The notes: a model not told the origin generated them from the letters alone. A stretch of 64,000 nucleotides of DNA from Cyanobacteria bacterium RI_101 (GCA_016471375.1 WGLZ01000039.1:1-64000), one strand, 5' to 3'. Positions 18,341-27,424 are shown, counted from the stretch's first letter. Program-made: numbers and translations.

Positions 18341-19420
18341 ATGACTCCCCCTCGCGGCAGGCATAAGATTTTTATCGGCATGGCTCCCGGAGTCGGCAAG
18401 ACCTACAAAATGCTGGAAGAAGGGCAAATGCTCAAGCGTCAGGGTATTGACGTGGCTATTGGTTTGCTAGAAACCCACGGGCGCCGAGAAACCCAAGAAA
18501 AAGCTAAAGGTCTGGAAATCCTTCCCCGTCGGCAAATCATTCAGGGATCCGCCGCTCTTCTGGAAATGGATACGGAGGCCATTCTGGAACGCTCGCCCCA
18601 ATTGGTTTTAATCGATGAGCTAGCCCATACGAATCTCCCCGGCTCGGCGCGGAATAAACGCTATCAAGATGTGGAAATGATTCTTCAGGCGGGCATCGAC
18701 GTCTATTCCACGGTGAATGTCCAGCATTTAGAAAGCTTAAATGACTTAGTGGCCCGCGTCACTGGCGTGGTGGTGCGGGAACGGATTCCCGACCGAATTT
18801 TGGAGGAAGCGGACGAAGTCGTGGTGGTGGACGTCACGGTGGAAACTCTAGAAGAACGGCTACAGGAGGGAAAAATTTACGCGCCGGAAAAAATCCAACA
18901 GTCGTTGCAAAATTTCTTTCAACGACGTAATTTAATCGCTCTACGGGAATTGGCGCTCAGGGAGGTGGCTAACGCCGTCGAAGACGAGGGCGAACATATC
19001 TCGCTGGAGGGAAATTTCTGCCCGATTCAAGAACGCGTATTAGTTTGTATTTCCACCTATCCCAATTCTCTCCGTTTGCTCCGGCGCGGCGCCAGACTCG
19101 CCAACTATATGAACGCGCCCTTATTTGTTTTATTTGTGAATAATCCCGATCAATTTTTAACTAAGGAAGAAACGCTTCATATTGAAACCTGCGAACGTCT
19201 TTGTCAGGAATTTAACGGTCATTTTCTACGGGTGGCTAGCCCCAATGTTCCCCACACGATCGCTCAGATTGCGGAAGAGAATAAAATCACCCAAATTGTG
19301 ATTGGTGAAAGTCGTCAATCCCGTTGGAAATATCTTTGGAAAGGCTCTTTTACTCAGAAATTAATGCGCCTCATCTGGCAAAAACAAATTGATTTGCATA
19401 TTATTTCCACTAAGCAGTAA
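18341..19420 (+). CDS. kdpD: Truncated KdpD: sensor N-terminus and Usp domain without kinase
   Basis: The 359 residues match only the N-terminal part of KdpD: the P-loop GMAPGVGKT (13-21), the Walker-B-like LVLIDELAHTNLPGSARNKR, TVNVQHLESLND, and a Usp-like domain (about 230-355, CISTYPNSLRLLRRGARLA). The four transmembrane helices, GAF and histidine kinase of full KdpD (about 900 residues) are absent. The stop is clean and no kinase remnant follows, so this is a settled short form, known from some cyanobacteria, not a frameshift. It may tune the separate kinase encoded at 12290-13414. Confidence 0.93.
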   Translation: MTPPRGRHKIFIGMAPGVGKTYKMLEEGQMLKRQGIDVAIGLLETHGRRETQEKAKGLEILPRRQIIQGSAALLEMDTEAILERSPQLVLIDELAHTNLPGSARNKRYQDVEMILQAGIDVYSTVNVQHLESLNDLVARVTGVVVRERIPDRILEEADEVVVVDVTVETLEERLQEGKIYAPEKIQQSLQNFFQRRNLIALRELALREVANAVEDEGEHISLEGNFCPIQERVLVCISTYPNSLRLLRRGARLANYMNAPLFVLFVNNPDQFLTKEETLHIETCERLCQEFNGHFLRVASPNVPHTIAQIAEENKITQIVIGESRQSRWKYLWKGSFTQKLMRLIWQKQIDLHIISTKQ

Positions 19421-19443
19421 AGCTCTAAAAGAGGATTCAGAAA

Positions 19444-19519
19444 GCCCAGCTAGCCCCCCCCAATTCTGGGGGGGAACCGGACTCAAAATCCCCCAAAGAT
19501 AGGGGATTATCCCACTGGG
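19444..19519. repeat. Variant palindromic repeat with GCCCAG/CTGGGC ends
   Basis: Starts GCCCAGCTAGCCCCCCCC, contains AATTCTGGGGGGGAACCGG, ACTCAAAATCCCCC and AAAGATAGGGGATTAT, and ends CCCACTGGGC. The outermost bases pair (GCCCAG with CTGGGC). It sits between convergent kdpD and cydB and may act as a two-way transcription stop, although no T-run is present. Confidence 0.75.
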
Positions 19520-19562
19520 CTTGGTCAAGTCTGCCAAAGTGTAGAGCGCCGATCGACTCTGA

Positions 19563-19602
19563 TTAAACAGCCCCTAAACTTCTTAAACAGCCCCTAAACT
19601 TC
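19563..19602. repeat. Tandem 20-base duplication at the 3' end of cydB
   Basis: TTAAACAGCCCCTAAACTTC occurs twice in direct succession, at 19563-19582 and 19583-19602. The second copy includes the cydB stop codon (19594-19596) and last codons, so the first is a perfect extra copy of the gene end. It is too short and too few to be a CRISPR. Confidence 0.9.
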
Positions 19603-20607
19603 GTCGATGATTTTGCCCCGGAAAACAATATAGTTATAAATATTGTAGGACAGAACCACGGGAATTAAGAAGCCAATAAAGGTCAGCATAAACACCAAAG
19701 AACTCGGCGCCGCGGCGGCTTGGTAGATGGTGACGCTGGGGGGAATGATGTTGGGAAAAATGACAAATCCCAGACCGATGAAGGAGAGGGAGAAGATCAA
19801 AAAGGTGTAAACCAAGGGCGCGTTTTCCTCCCGTTTGCGCAAACTCCGTAGAAGCAGGGCCACAAAGACCAATCCCAACACCGGAATGAGTCCGAAAATA
19901 TAGATTAACGGCGCCGTAAAGAGTTGACTCCGGGCCTCCGTAGAAATCAAGGGGGTGCTGATGGTGATAAACAAAGCGCCGGCGAGGGTGGTCCAGGTGG
20001 CGAGGGTGGCGGTTTTATAGTGGGTGTTTTGCAGTTCTCCAGTTGTTTTCAAAATTAAATAGGTAGAGCCGACCAGGACGTAGGCTTGAATAAGGGTTAG
20101 CGCCACGATGACGGAGCGCCAGGTGAGCCAGTCCCAAATCCCCCCGGCAAAATGCCCGGCGCTGTCCACTTGAATCCCTTCAAAGACGCTCCCGAGAGCG
20201 AAGCCTTGACCCAGCGCCGCTAGGAAACTACCGGCGCCGAAGGCAATATTCCAGACCAGTTTATTGTCGGCGTTTTCCCGAAACTCGAAGGAAACGGCCC
20301 GCAAAATTAAGCCCACCACCATAATCACCGCCGGCAAGTAGAGGGCGTTCAAAATGGTGGCGTAGGCTAGGGGAAAAGCGCCGAAGAGGGAACCCCCCAT
20401 CAAGACCAACCAGGTTTCGTTGGCGTCCCAAACATTCCCCAGACTGGTCATTAGAATACCGCGGCGCTCTTCGCTGGAGGCGGTTAAGGATAAAATCCCC
20501 ACCCCCAGGTCAAAGCCGTCCAGGAGGACGTAGAGAAAGAGAAACAACCCCAGAATAAAAAACCAAACCTGGGGCAAAAAACGTTGTAGCGGCTCTAAAG
20601 ATTCCAT
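19594..20607 (-). CDS. cydB: Cytochrome bd-type quinol oxidase subunit II
   Basis: CydB pairs with CydA in the terminal oxidase that takes electrons from plastoquinol to O2. The 337 residues show about eight membrane segments and the typical N-terminus (LFLYVLLDGFDLGVGIL) and GNVWDANETWLV. ATG at 20607 lies 15 bases after cydA, so they form one operon. The 3' end has been duplicated in tandem just beyond the stop. Confidence 0.95.
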   Translation of the reverse strand: MESLEPLQRFLPQVWFFILGLFLFLYVLLDGFDLGVGILSLTASSEERRGILMTSLGNVWDANETWLVLMGGSLFGAFPLAYATILNALYLPAVIMVVGLILRAVSFEFRENADNKLVWNIAFGAGSFLAALGQGFALGSVFEGIQVDSAGHFAGGIWDWLTWRSVIVALTLIQAYVLVGSTYLILKTTGELQNTHYKTATLATWTTLAGALFITISTPLISTEARSQLFTAPLIYIFGLIPVLGLVFVALLLRSLRKREENAPLVYTFLIFSLSFIGLGFVIFPNIIPPSVTIYQAAAAPSSLVFMLTFIGFLIPVVLSYNIYNYIVFRGKIIDEV

Positions 20608-20622
20608 AGTTAATAGCCTCCC

Positions 20623-22068
20623 TTACTGTTGAGCTTCCGCGGGACGACGATCCCGACCGTGGCGGGCCGGCTCCAGATCGATGACCGTTTCCGTAAAGGT
20701 TCGCGGCGCCGGCAGTTCTAGATTGGGCCCTTTACGGATAATGCGACTGCCAAAGAAGAGGGCCGCCACGAAAAAGACGGCGTACATGGTTGTTAACCCC
20801 GTTAAAGAAAAGAGGATTTCCCCCGCCGGTAAATGGGAGGCGGACTCCGCCGTGCGCAACTCCCCATAGACAATCCAGGGTTGGCGTCCCACGCACCGCA
20901 CAATCCAGCCGGTTTCCACGGCGACGTAACCCAGGGGCGCTGCGAAAATCCAAGCCCGCAGGAGCCATTTCTGCTGGTCGACCCGCTCCGGCGCTAGCGC
21001 GCCTCGCAACCATTGCAGAACGGTAACCGCCATCAGACTCGCCAAAAATAACCCAATCGCCACCATAATGCGGAAGGCGTAATAAATTAAACCCACCATG
21101 TGGGGACGGTTTTGGGGTTCCCATTCCTTTAAACCGAGAACCGGCTGATCCAACTTGGGTTTCAGTTCCAAGATGTAACTGAGGGCGCCGGGAATTTTTA
21201 ACTCCCAGTCGTTGCGCTCCCCTCGCTCATTGGGCAGGGCCACCACGCTCCAGGCGGCGGACTCGCCGGCGGGCGCCGTTTCCCACTGGGCTTCCATGGC
21301 CGCCAATTTTGCCGGTTGATAATGGTAAACCTGCTCGGCGCTGAGGTGACCGATAAAAATTTGTAGGGGCGCGACCACGAGGGCGATGGCCAAAACCACT
21401 TTGAGGGAACGGCTAAAAAACTCCGTCTGGCGATTATTAATTAAATACCAGGCGCTGATACCGCCGATGACAAAGAGGGAGGTTTCCAAAGTGGCGAAGA
21501 ACATGTGTAGGAAACTCTTCACCATAAAGGGATTGGCGATGGCTTGAAAGTAATCTTGAACCACAAACTTGCCATTAACAAATTCTCCTCCCGCGGGCGT
21601 TTGTAACCAGGAGTTAGCGGACAAAATCCAAAAAGTGGAAAGATTGGCGCCGAAGGCCACCAGCATCGTCGAGAGCCAATGCACCAGAGGCGGCACTCGG
21701 TCCCAACCAAAGAGCATAATGCCCAAAAAGCTGGCTTCTAGCATAAAGGCCATGGTGCCTTCAAAACCCAACACGGTGCCGAAAAAATCCCCTACGGACT
21801 CCGAAAAGGGCGCCCAGTTTAAGCCAAACTGGAAAGCCATGGGCAACCCGGAGGCCACGCCAATCCCGAAATTGAGAACGTAGAGCTTTGACCAAAAGCG
21901 GGCGTGGCGATAGTAATCCAGATTTTTGGTTTTGAGCCATAATCCTTCAATCACCGCCAGATAAATGGCCATGCCGGTGGTGAGAACCGGCCAGAGCATG
22001 TGAAAAATAGCCGTCAGCGCAAATTGCAGTCGCGATAGGGCTACCGTATTAGAAAATAATTCCGGCAT
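20623..22068 (-). CDS. cydA: Cytochrome bd-type quinol oxidase subunit I
   Basis: CydA carries the hemes and the quinol site of cytochrome bd. The 481 residues hold His23 (AIFHMLWP) and His188 (SFLHMFFATLE) as likely heme ligands, and VGRQPWIVYGELRT. The Q-loop is short, as in the cyanide-insensitive class. In cyanobacteria this oxidase helps dissipate excess electrons from the plastoquinone pool. No small CydX gene was noticed next to it. Start ATG at 22068. Confidence 0.95.
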   Translation of the reverse strand: MPELFSNTVALSRLQFALTAIFHMLWPVLTTGMAIYLAVIEGLWLKTKNLDYYRHARFWSKLYVLNFGIGVASGLPMAFQFGLNWAPFSESVGDFFGTVLGFEGTMAFMLEASFLGIMLFGWDRVPPLVHWLSTMLVAFGANLSTFWILSANSWLQTPAGGEFVNGKFVVQDYFQAIANPFMVKSFLHMFFATLETSLFVIGGISAWYLINNRQTEFFSRSLKVVLAIALVVAPLQIFIGHLSAEQVYHYQPAKLAAMEAQWETAPAGESAAWSVVALPNERGERNDWELKIPGALSYILELKPKLDQPVLGLKEWEPQNRPHMVGLIYYAFRIMVAIGLFLASLMAVTVLQWLRGALAPERVDQQKWLLRAWIFAAPLGYVAVETGWIVRCVGRQPWIVYGELRTAESASHLPAGEILFSLTGLTTMYAVFFVAALFFGSRIIRKGPNLELPAPRTFTETVIDLEPARHGRDRRPAEAQQ

Positions 22069-22161
22069 ATTAAAGGAAGATGGGAAAACTGAGAAACGGC
22101 CCCAGCTTACAGGGCGCTCCTAGGAATCACAAGCGCCGATCAATACATAACCCAGGTTTTG

Positions 22162-23793
22162 TCAACGGCGCCGGACAAGTCGTCCCGCTTTAACGTCCAT
22201 CTGGGCTAAATCCGGCCCGGGCCGAGAAACAGCGCCGACGACGGCCAGCCCGTCCAGCGTTTCTAAGGTCGAAGGCGGCGGTGTTTCCCCCTGAAGCGCC
22301 GCTATTTTTTCTAACAGGGGTAGAGCGGCGCCAAGGTTGAGGTAAAAATAACCGCTATTTTTCCGGGGTAGACCGGCGCTCAGGGTTTTAAAAGCGGCGC
22401 TTTGGGCCAAGGAGTGAGCGGGTTTCACCGCCAGCAAAGGCGCGACAGAATCCCCGAGGGCTATGGAAAAGACGTCCCTATCCAGCCAACCGTAGGCCAG
22501 CGCCGTTTGTCCCTGAAGCGTGCGCCATTCCGTCAAAGGGTCGTCGCCGTTGGGAACGGCTTGAGGTTTGAGAAAGAAAGAGAATCTCTGCTCTAAATTT
22601 TTCTCCAGCCGGGGGAGGACGGCCCGTCCCCGCTCTCCCTGGGTGGTTGCCAACAAAATAGCGCCGCTAACGCCCCAATCGCCGCTAAAGCCCCCCGGCG
22701 CCGGAATCAGGGCCAGAGCAAATTCTCCGTCCAGCCAGTCCATCAAGTCTTGATCCAGATCTAAACCTAGGGCGCCGCGAACCGTTTGCCGGGCCTGCTC
22801 TAACCCCGCTTGTACCTCCGGCGCTTGGGCGGCGCTGGCCGTCAGTTGGCGCCAACTCTGACTCATGCCCTGACCGTTGAGCAGAAAAAGCGTATTTTCC
22901 GGGAGTCGCTCCAGAAGTTCGTTGGGGTTGGTCTCCCCGCCAACATTGCCGATTTTCTCCGGGTCGAAACCCGTCAGCGCCTGTAGATGTAGCCCCTCCG
23001 GCGCTAGGGAAAGACCGCCGAGGAAAAAGCGAACGCCCTGGGCTGCGCTTTGGGCCAAGTCCCCAGACTCGCCCCCGAGAGCGGATTGGCCAGACCAGAG
23101 ACGGGGGTCAAGACCGTAAACCTGAATCACCGGATTTTTCAGGTTTAGGCGCTCCGAGAGAATCCGGCGCTTGTCTTCTACCTGGGCTAGGGAGGGTTCG
23201 CCGGTCTGGGTCGCCAGCGCCGCCTGAACCCCCGCGGGAGAACTGGCGAGTAACAGACGGTTTTGCCAAAAGGCGTAGCTGAATCTCGCCTTGGGGTCGT
23301 TGCCCCGGAGTTCCGCGATTTCCGTCCCTTGATAATCCTGGGTTTGAGTCTCCACCTGGGGACGGCGCCGGAGTTGGTCAAAAAATTGGCGGGCCTTACC
23401 GGGATCTTTCAGCCCGGCGACGCCCGCCCACTCCGAGGCGTTCCCTTCCTCCGACAGAGCCGCCAGGAAAATATTGCCCAGCCAAGGCTGAATATCCCGA
23501 GACCAGTTAATCTGGGTTTTTGCTTCCAGTTCCCTTTGCCACTCCGGTAGGGTTTCCTCCCCCAACTCTGCGGCGAGATAGCCCCAGGCGGGGTCTTCTA
23601 CTTTAATGAATACGCCCCCTAGGGCTTCATCCGGAAGCGCTTTCGCCGCCTCCAGCGCCGTCAAGGAGCCGTTCCCACCGCCGAACCACCCCTGACCGTA
23701 GGCCCACCAGCCCCCGGCGCCGAGGGTTCCCAGCGCCAAGAGGAGTCCTAAACACCCGCCGCAAGACAAACCTTGAGACCGATTGACCGCCAT
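22162..23793 (-). CDS. DUF3352 membrane-anchored protein
   Basis: A 543-residue protein with one N-terminal hydrophobic segment (CGGCLGLLLALGTLGAGGWW), so probably anchored with its body outside the cytosol. The rest matches the cyanobacterial DUF3352 pattern: LPDEALGGVFIKVEDP, NIFLAAL, FSYAFWQNRLLLASSPAGV, GEFALALIPAP and GYFYLNLGAALPLLEKIA. No enzyme motif is recognised. It follows ribE on the same strand, but function and partners are unknown. Confidence 0.75.
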   Translation of the reverse strand: MAVNRSQGLSCGGCLGLLLALGTLGAGGWWAYGQGWFGGGNGSLTALEAAKALPDEALGGVFIKVEDPAWGYLAAELGEETLPEWQRELEAKTQINWSRDIQPWLGNIFLAALSEEGNASEWAGVAGLKDPGKARQFFDQLRRRPQVETQTQDYQGTEIAELRGNDPKARFSYAFWQNRLLLASSPAGVQAALATQTGEPSLAQVEDKRRILSERLNLKNPVIQVYGLDPRLWSGQSALGGESGDLAQSAAQGVRFFLGGLSLAPEGLHLQALTGFDPEKIGNVGGETNPNELLERLPENTLFLLNGQGMSQSWRQLTASAAQAPEVQAGLEQARQTVRGALGLDLDQDLMDWLDGEFALALIPAPGGFSGDWGVSGAILLATTQGERGRAVLPRLEKNLEQRFSFFLKPQAVPNGDDPLTEWRTLQGQTALAYGWLDRDVFSIALGDSVAPLLAVKPAHSLAQSAAFKTLSAGLPRKNSGYFYLNLGAALPLLEKIAALQGETPPPSTLETLDGLAVVGAVSRPGPDLAQMDVKAGRLVRRR

Positions 23794-23848
23794 AGTCTTT
23801 CACTCCCTAGGGATATTTTTTCTTCAGTTTAGCGAAGCCTTTTTCGGT

Positions 23849-24517
23849 TTAATAACCCTGCTCCGCTAGAAAATCTAAGGTGATCTCCGGCGCCGGGGTC
23901 GAGGGTTGAGGGAAGCGAAGCAGGTTATCCACGTATTTTCCCAAAATATCCCCTTCAAGATTAACGATGTCTCCCGGTCGGAGGTATTGCAGATTAGTAT
24001 TGAAATAAGTATGGGGAATCACCGCCACTCGAAAACTGAGAGACTCCGGCTCCCAATAAGCCACGGTGAGACTAATGCCGTTGACGGCGATACTGCCCTT
24101 GGGAACGAGGTAACGAGCGACGGGATTATGGGACGAATCAAGGCGGAAGGTCAACTCCCAGGCTTGGGCCGTTTTCTCCGCGGCGCTCAACGCGCCCACT
24201 CCGTCCACATGGCCGGTGACAAAATGTCCCCCCAGTTTATCCCCCGCCCGCAGGGACGGCTCTAGGTTCACCGGTCGTTGACTTTGACCGGTTTGGGCTA
24301 GGGAACTTCTAGCGAGGGTTTCCGGGGAAACGGCGACGCTGAAGCCTTCCCGGTCAAAGGTTTCAACGGTTAAACAGACTCCGTCCACGGCGATACTATC
24401 CCCCAGGGCGATGTGCCGCCCCCACTCCGGCGCCGGCGGCTCCAGAAAGCTCACCCGTAAACGCTCCGCCCCGAGGGGAGCGATTTGTCCCAGCCCTTGC
24501 ACAAGTCCGGTGAACAC
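23849..24517 (-). CDS. ribE: Riboflavin synthase alpha subunit
   Basis: The enzyme dismutates two 6,7-dimethyl-8-ribityllumazine into riboflavin and the pyrimidine dione. The 222 residues show the tandem lumazine-binding repeats: MFTGLVQGLGQI at the start, VDGVCLTVETF, GGHFVTGHVDGVG, then AVNGISLTVAYW. GTG at 24517 gives the invariant MFTGL start. It lies 11 bases after the TerB-like gene and 55 bases before the DUF3352 gene. No FMN riboswitch was seen. Confidence 0.95.
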   Translation of the reverse strand: MFTGLVQGLGQIAPLGAERLRVSFLEPPAPEWGRHIALGDSIAVDGVCLTVETFDREGFSVAVSPETLARSSLAQTGQSQRPVNLEPSLRAGDKLGGHFVTGHVDGVGALSAAEKTAQAWELTFRLDSSHNPVARYLVPKGSIAVNGISLTVAYWEPESLSFRVAVIPHTYFNTNLQYLRPGDIVNLEGDILGKYVDNLLRFPQPSTPAPEITLDFLAEQGY

Positions 24518-24528
24518 GGCGGCGGCAA

Positions 24529-24939
24529 TTATTCTTTAATGAGATTGGCGTAGAGGCGCCGAACCTGGGAGAGGAATTTCTCTAGGGGCGTTTGCGTCGC
24601 CTCCAGCGCCGGATCTAGGGTTTGAACGGCGCTGAGGAGTTTGGCCTCTTGGGTTTGAATATCGCCGTCGCTGTAGAGAAGCCCGCTCAGGGTTTCCAAG
24701 AGTTCCTGATAATCCGCTTCCTGGGGATGATCGCCGCAGTACTCCTGAAGCCATTGATAACACTCGCCGGCGCTGACGGGTTTGAGTTCGCTCAAGAGAA
24801 CTTGGATTTCCGGGTCTTCCTCCAGATGAGCGGCGGCGGCGACTTTTTTCAAGTATTGACGCTCTTCCGGTTGGATTACGCCGTCAATCCAGGCGGCGCC
24901 GATTAAAATTTTTAACAGTTGTTGGGTGGGGGAACGCAT
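24529..24939 (-). CDS. TerB-like helical protein
   Basis: The 136 residues are all-helical in character with two repeats of the TerB pattern: KILIGAAWIDGVIQPEERQYLKK and ETLSGLLYSDGDIQTQEAKLL, with the conserved DG positions. TerB domains occur in tellurite resistance and in many uncharacterised membrane-linked proteins; there is no tellurite operon here. It sits upstream of ribE on the same strand. Confidence 0.78.
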   Translation of the reverse strand: MRSPTQQLLKILIGAAWIDGVIQPEERQYLKKVAAAAHLEEDPEIQVLLSELKPVSAGECYQWLQEYCGDHPQEADYQELLETLSGLLYSDGDIQTQEAKLLSAVQTLDPALEATQTPLEKFLSQVRRLYANLIKE

Positions 24940-25001
24940 GGGGCGCTAGACCGATGACGGTGACTTTATCAATCTTAGGGGATTGTCCGCGGCCTAGGAG
25001 G

Positions 25002-25928
25002 TTAATTCTCCCCTAACCGGCGCCAAGCTAAACGCGCGGCGCCCACCATACCGGCCCGGTTGCCCAATTGAGCGGCCTGAATCACTAACCCTTCCCGAGA
25101 AGGCGGCAAGACCCTTTTCTCAATCTCTCGTTCTAAGTCCTCTCGAAAGTAAGGCTCCGCGGCGCTCAACCCGCCCCCCAGTAAAACCGCTTCCGGGGTA
25201 AAGACATAAACCAAGTTAGCGATCCCCGCCCCTAACCGACGCCCGTAATCCGCCCAAAAAGCCAGCGCCGTCGAATCCCCTTGCTCTGCCAGCGCCGCCC
25301 AGTCCGCCCCGGTTTTGCCGGTGCGCCGCCAAATCGCCCGGGCCGAGACCTGTTGCTCCAGAGACCCGCGATTGCCGCTATTGCATTCCGGGCCTTCATA
25401 CTCCATCGTTAACAACCCCAACTCCCCTCCGGCGCCGAGACGTCCCCGGAACAACTCGCCCCCTAAGAAGACGGCGCCGCCGACCCCGGTGCCCAGGGTA
25501 AGGAGGAGAAAATCTTTGTACTTTTGACCGGCGCCGAGCCAGGCCTCCCCCAGACCGGCGCAGTTGCCGTCGTTTTCCAAATAGACGGGTAGCTTTAGTT
25601 CCGCTTCTAACCAGTCCGCCAGGGGAATCTGGCGCCATCCCGGCAGATTAATGGCCAGTTGAGCCGCCCGCCCCTGGGCGTCCGCCGGCCCCGGACAGCC
25701 CAAACCGATGGCTCGACACTGGGGCGTTTGTAGTGAGCGAATAGCGCCGACTAAGGTTTTCAAGACCGCCTCGGGAAGGGCCGGTTGGGGGGTGGGATAT
25801 CGCTCAAAGGCCAAACAGTCCCCTCCAGAGTTAAAGCGTCCCAGTTTAATGGCGGTTCCTCCCAGATCGACGCCAATCACCTGGGGCTGGGACTCTAGAA
25901 TAGAAGCATTGGTTAAGGAGGCAATCAA
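25002..25928 (-). CDS. ROK-family sugar kinase (glucokinase-like)
   Basis: ROK proteins are ATP-dependent sugar kinases or repressors; this one has no HTH, so kinase is likely, probably for glucose. Seen: the phosphate loop VIGVDLGGTAIKLG, catalytic Asp in LENDGNCAGLGEAW, and TLGTGVGGAVFLGG. The zinc motif is reduced: ECNSGNRGSLEQ has one Cys where classical ROK kinases have several, as in other cyanobacteria. The start is uncertain: TTG at 25928 or GTG at 25880; no ATG fits. The region before GTG contains the ribosome binding site of the divergent RpiB-like gene. Confidence 0.88.
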   Translation of the reverse strand: MIASLTNASILESQPQVIGVDLGGTAIKLGRFNSGGDCLAFERYPTPQPALPEAVLKTLVGAIRSLQTPQCRAIGLGCPGPADAQGRAAQLAINLPGWRQIPLADWLEAELKLPVYLENDGNCAGLGEAWLGAGQKYKDFLLLTLGTGVGGAVFLGGELFRGRLGAGGELGLLTMEYEGPECNSGNRGSLEQQVSARAIWRRTGKTGADWAALAEQGDSTALAFWADYGRRLGAGIANLVYVFTPEAVLLGGGLSAAEPYFREDLEREIEKRVLPPSREGLVIQAAQLGNRAGMVGAARLAWRRLGEN

Positions 25929-25932
25929 GGCA

Positions 25933-26382
25933 ATGAAACTAGCGGTGGGAAGCGACGAAAGAACGCGTTTAACGGAACAAGTCCTAGCTTTTTTAGGCAA
26001 TCAGGGCCACGAGGTTCTGCTTTTTGGCCCCCTAGGGGGAGAAATTGCCGCCTGGCCCATCGTATCCCAACAGGTGGCGGAGGCGGTAGCCCAAGGAAAG
26101 GCGGAGCAGGGCGTTCTCTTTTGTTGGACGGGCACCGGCGCGGCCATAGCGGCCAATAAAGTTCCCGGCATTCGGGCGGCTTTAGTCGGCGATAGTCAAA
26201 CGGCTCAGGGCGCCCGGCGCTGGAACGACGCCAATATTTTAGTCCTGAGTCTCCGGGCCACCTCGGAAGCCATCGCCCAGGAAATTTTAACCGCTTGGTT
26301 CGCGGAACCCTTCGATCCTCAGGAAGCCCCCTGTTTAGCCCGCCTGACGGCGCTGGAGCGGAAGTATAGCCAGCCTCAGTAG
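25933..26382 (+). CDS. RpiB/LacA-type sugar-phosphate isomerase family protein
   Basis: The 149-residue protein resembles ribose-5-phosphate isomerase B: MKLAVGSDERTRLTEQV, HEVLLFGPLGG, VAQGKAEQGVLFCWTGTGAAI, ANKVPGIRAALV and ARRWNDANILVLSLR. The catalytic Cys of RpiB (usually in a GVLICGTG-like stretch) would correspond to the Cys in GVLFCWTGTG. ATG at 25933 has TAAGGAGG about 13-19 bases upstream. It starts five bases from the possible ROK start on the other strand. Confidence 0.82.
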   Translation: MKLAVGSDERTRLTEQVLAFLGNQGHEVLLFGPLGGEIAAWPIVSQQVAEAVAQGKAEQGVLFCWTGTGAAIAANKVPGIRAALVGDSQTAQGARRWNDANILVLSLRATSEAIAQEILTAWFAEPFDPQEAPCLARLTALERKYSQPQ

Positions 26383-26393
26383 ATTGCGAGTCG

Positions 26394-26432
26394 ACTTTAA
26401 AGTCCCCCTTTTCAAGGGGGATTGAGGGGGAT
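26394..26432. repeat. Half copy of the dispersed palindromic repeat
   Basis: GACTTTAAAGTCCCCCTTTT followed by CAAGGGGGATTGAGGGGGAT. Only one half of the longer unit is present. It lies upstream of ho1. Confidence 0.7.
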
Positions 26433-26590
26433 CGCCATCCCCCGGCGCCGGGGACTGTACCCAGGGTTTGTAAAAAAACTTAATACAAAGTCTTAACCTG
26501 GGGCTGTAAGTTAGTAAACTAGGCAAATTTTTTATAAATTCCTTTCTAACCTCGACTCCCAATTACCTTAAGACACAGGATTCAGTTCAC

Positions 26591-27310
26591 ATGAGCGTTA
26601 ATTTAGCCACACAACTGCGGGAAGGCACCAAAAAATCCCACACCATGGCCGAGAACGTCGGTTTTATTAAATGTTTTCTCAAAGGGGTGGTAGAGAAAAA
26701 TTCCTATCGGAAGTTGGTGGGAAACCTCTACTTTGTCTATAGCGCCATGGAAGAGGAGATGGAAAAACTGCGGCAACATCCCGTTCTCTCCCATCTTTAC
26801 TATCCTCAACTCAACCGGAAAGCGAGTCTAGAGCAGGATCTCCATTTTTACTACGGCGCTAACTGGCGCTCCGAAGTCCAACTTTCCCCCGCCGGTCAAG
26901 CCTACGTGGATCGCATCCGGGAGATTTCTGCCACGGCGCCGGAATTGCTAGTGGCCCACGCCTACACCCGCTATCTCGGCGACCTCTCCGGCGGGCAGAT
27001 CCTCAAGAAAATCGCCCAAAACGCCATGAATCTTCAGGAGGGCGGCACGGCTTTCTACGAGTTTGCGGAAATCCAAGACGAGAAAGCCTTTAAAAACACC
27101 TACCGTCAGGCCATGGACGACCTGCCCATCGACCAAGCCACCGCCGAGCGCATTGTCGCCGAAGCTAACGACGCCTTTGGCATGAACATGAAGATGTTCA
27201 ACGAACTGGAGGGGAATTTGATTAAAGCCATTGGTATTATGGTCTTCAATACCCTTACCCGGCGCCGGGCCCAGGGCAGTACGGAAGTCGAATTAGCCAC
27301 CGCCGACTAG
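26591..27310 (+). CDS. ho1: Heme oxygenase (ferredoxin-dependent)
   Basis: HO1 opens heme to biliverdin IX-alpha, CO and iron, the first step toward phycobilins. The 239 residues are the usual length. Seen: the proximal heme ligand His17 in TKKSHTMAENVGF, and the distal helix YLGDLSGGQILKKIAQ. ATG at 26591 begins MSVNLATQLREG, as in other cyanobacteria. It has a long upstream spacer and is not in an operon. BvdR, which acts on its product, is encoded at 38845-39813. Confidence 0.96.
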   Translation: MSVNLATQLREGTKKSHTMAENVGFIKCFLKGVVEKNSYRKLVGNLYFVYSAMEEEMEKLRQHPVLSHLYYPQLNRKASLEQDLHFYYGANWRSEVQLSPAGQAYVDRIREISATAPELLVAHAYTRYLGDLSGGQILKKIAQNAMNLQEGGTAFYEFAEIQDEKAFKNTYRQAMDDLPIDQATAERIVAEANDAFGMNMKMFNELEGNLIKAIGIMVFNTLTRRRAQGSTEVELATAD

Positions 27311-27424
27311 AGGCTGTGCCTTTCGTCCTATTGACCCTCGCCCAAAAAAAACTCCCTCCTTTGGTCGCGCCCAGGGGACGGGAGACGGGAACGAGGGCGA
27401 ACACCAAGACGGATAAAACCGAGG

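Noticed and set aside
19563-19602. CRISPR-like repeat
   Set aside because: Two adjacent copies with no spacer; it is a tandem duplication.
25708-25932. Upstream extension of the RpiB-like frame
   Set aside because: It is antisense to the ROK kinase; the isomerase start MKLAVGSD is at 25933.
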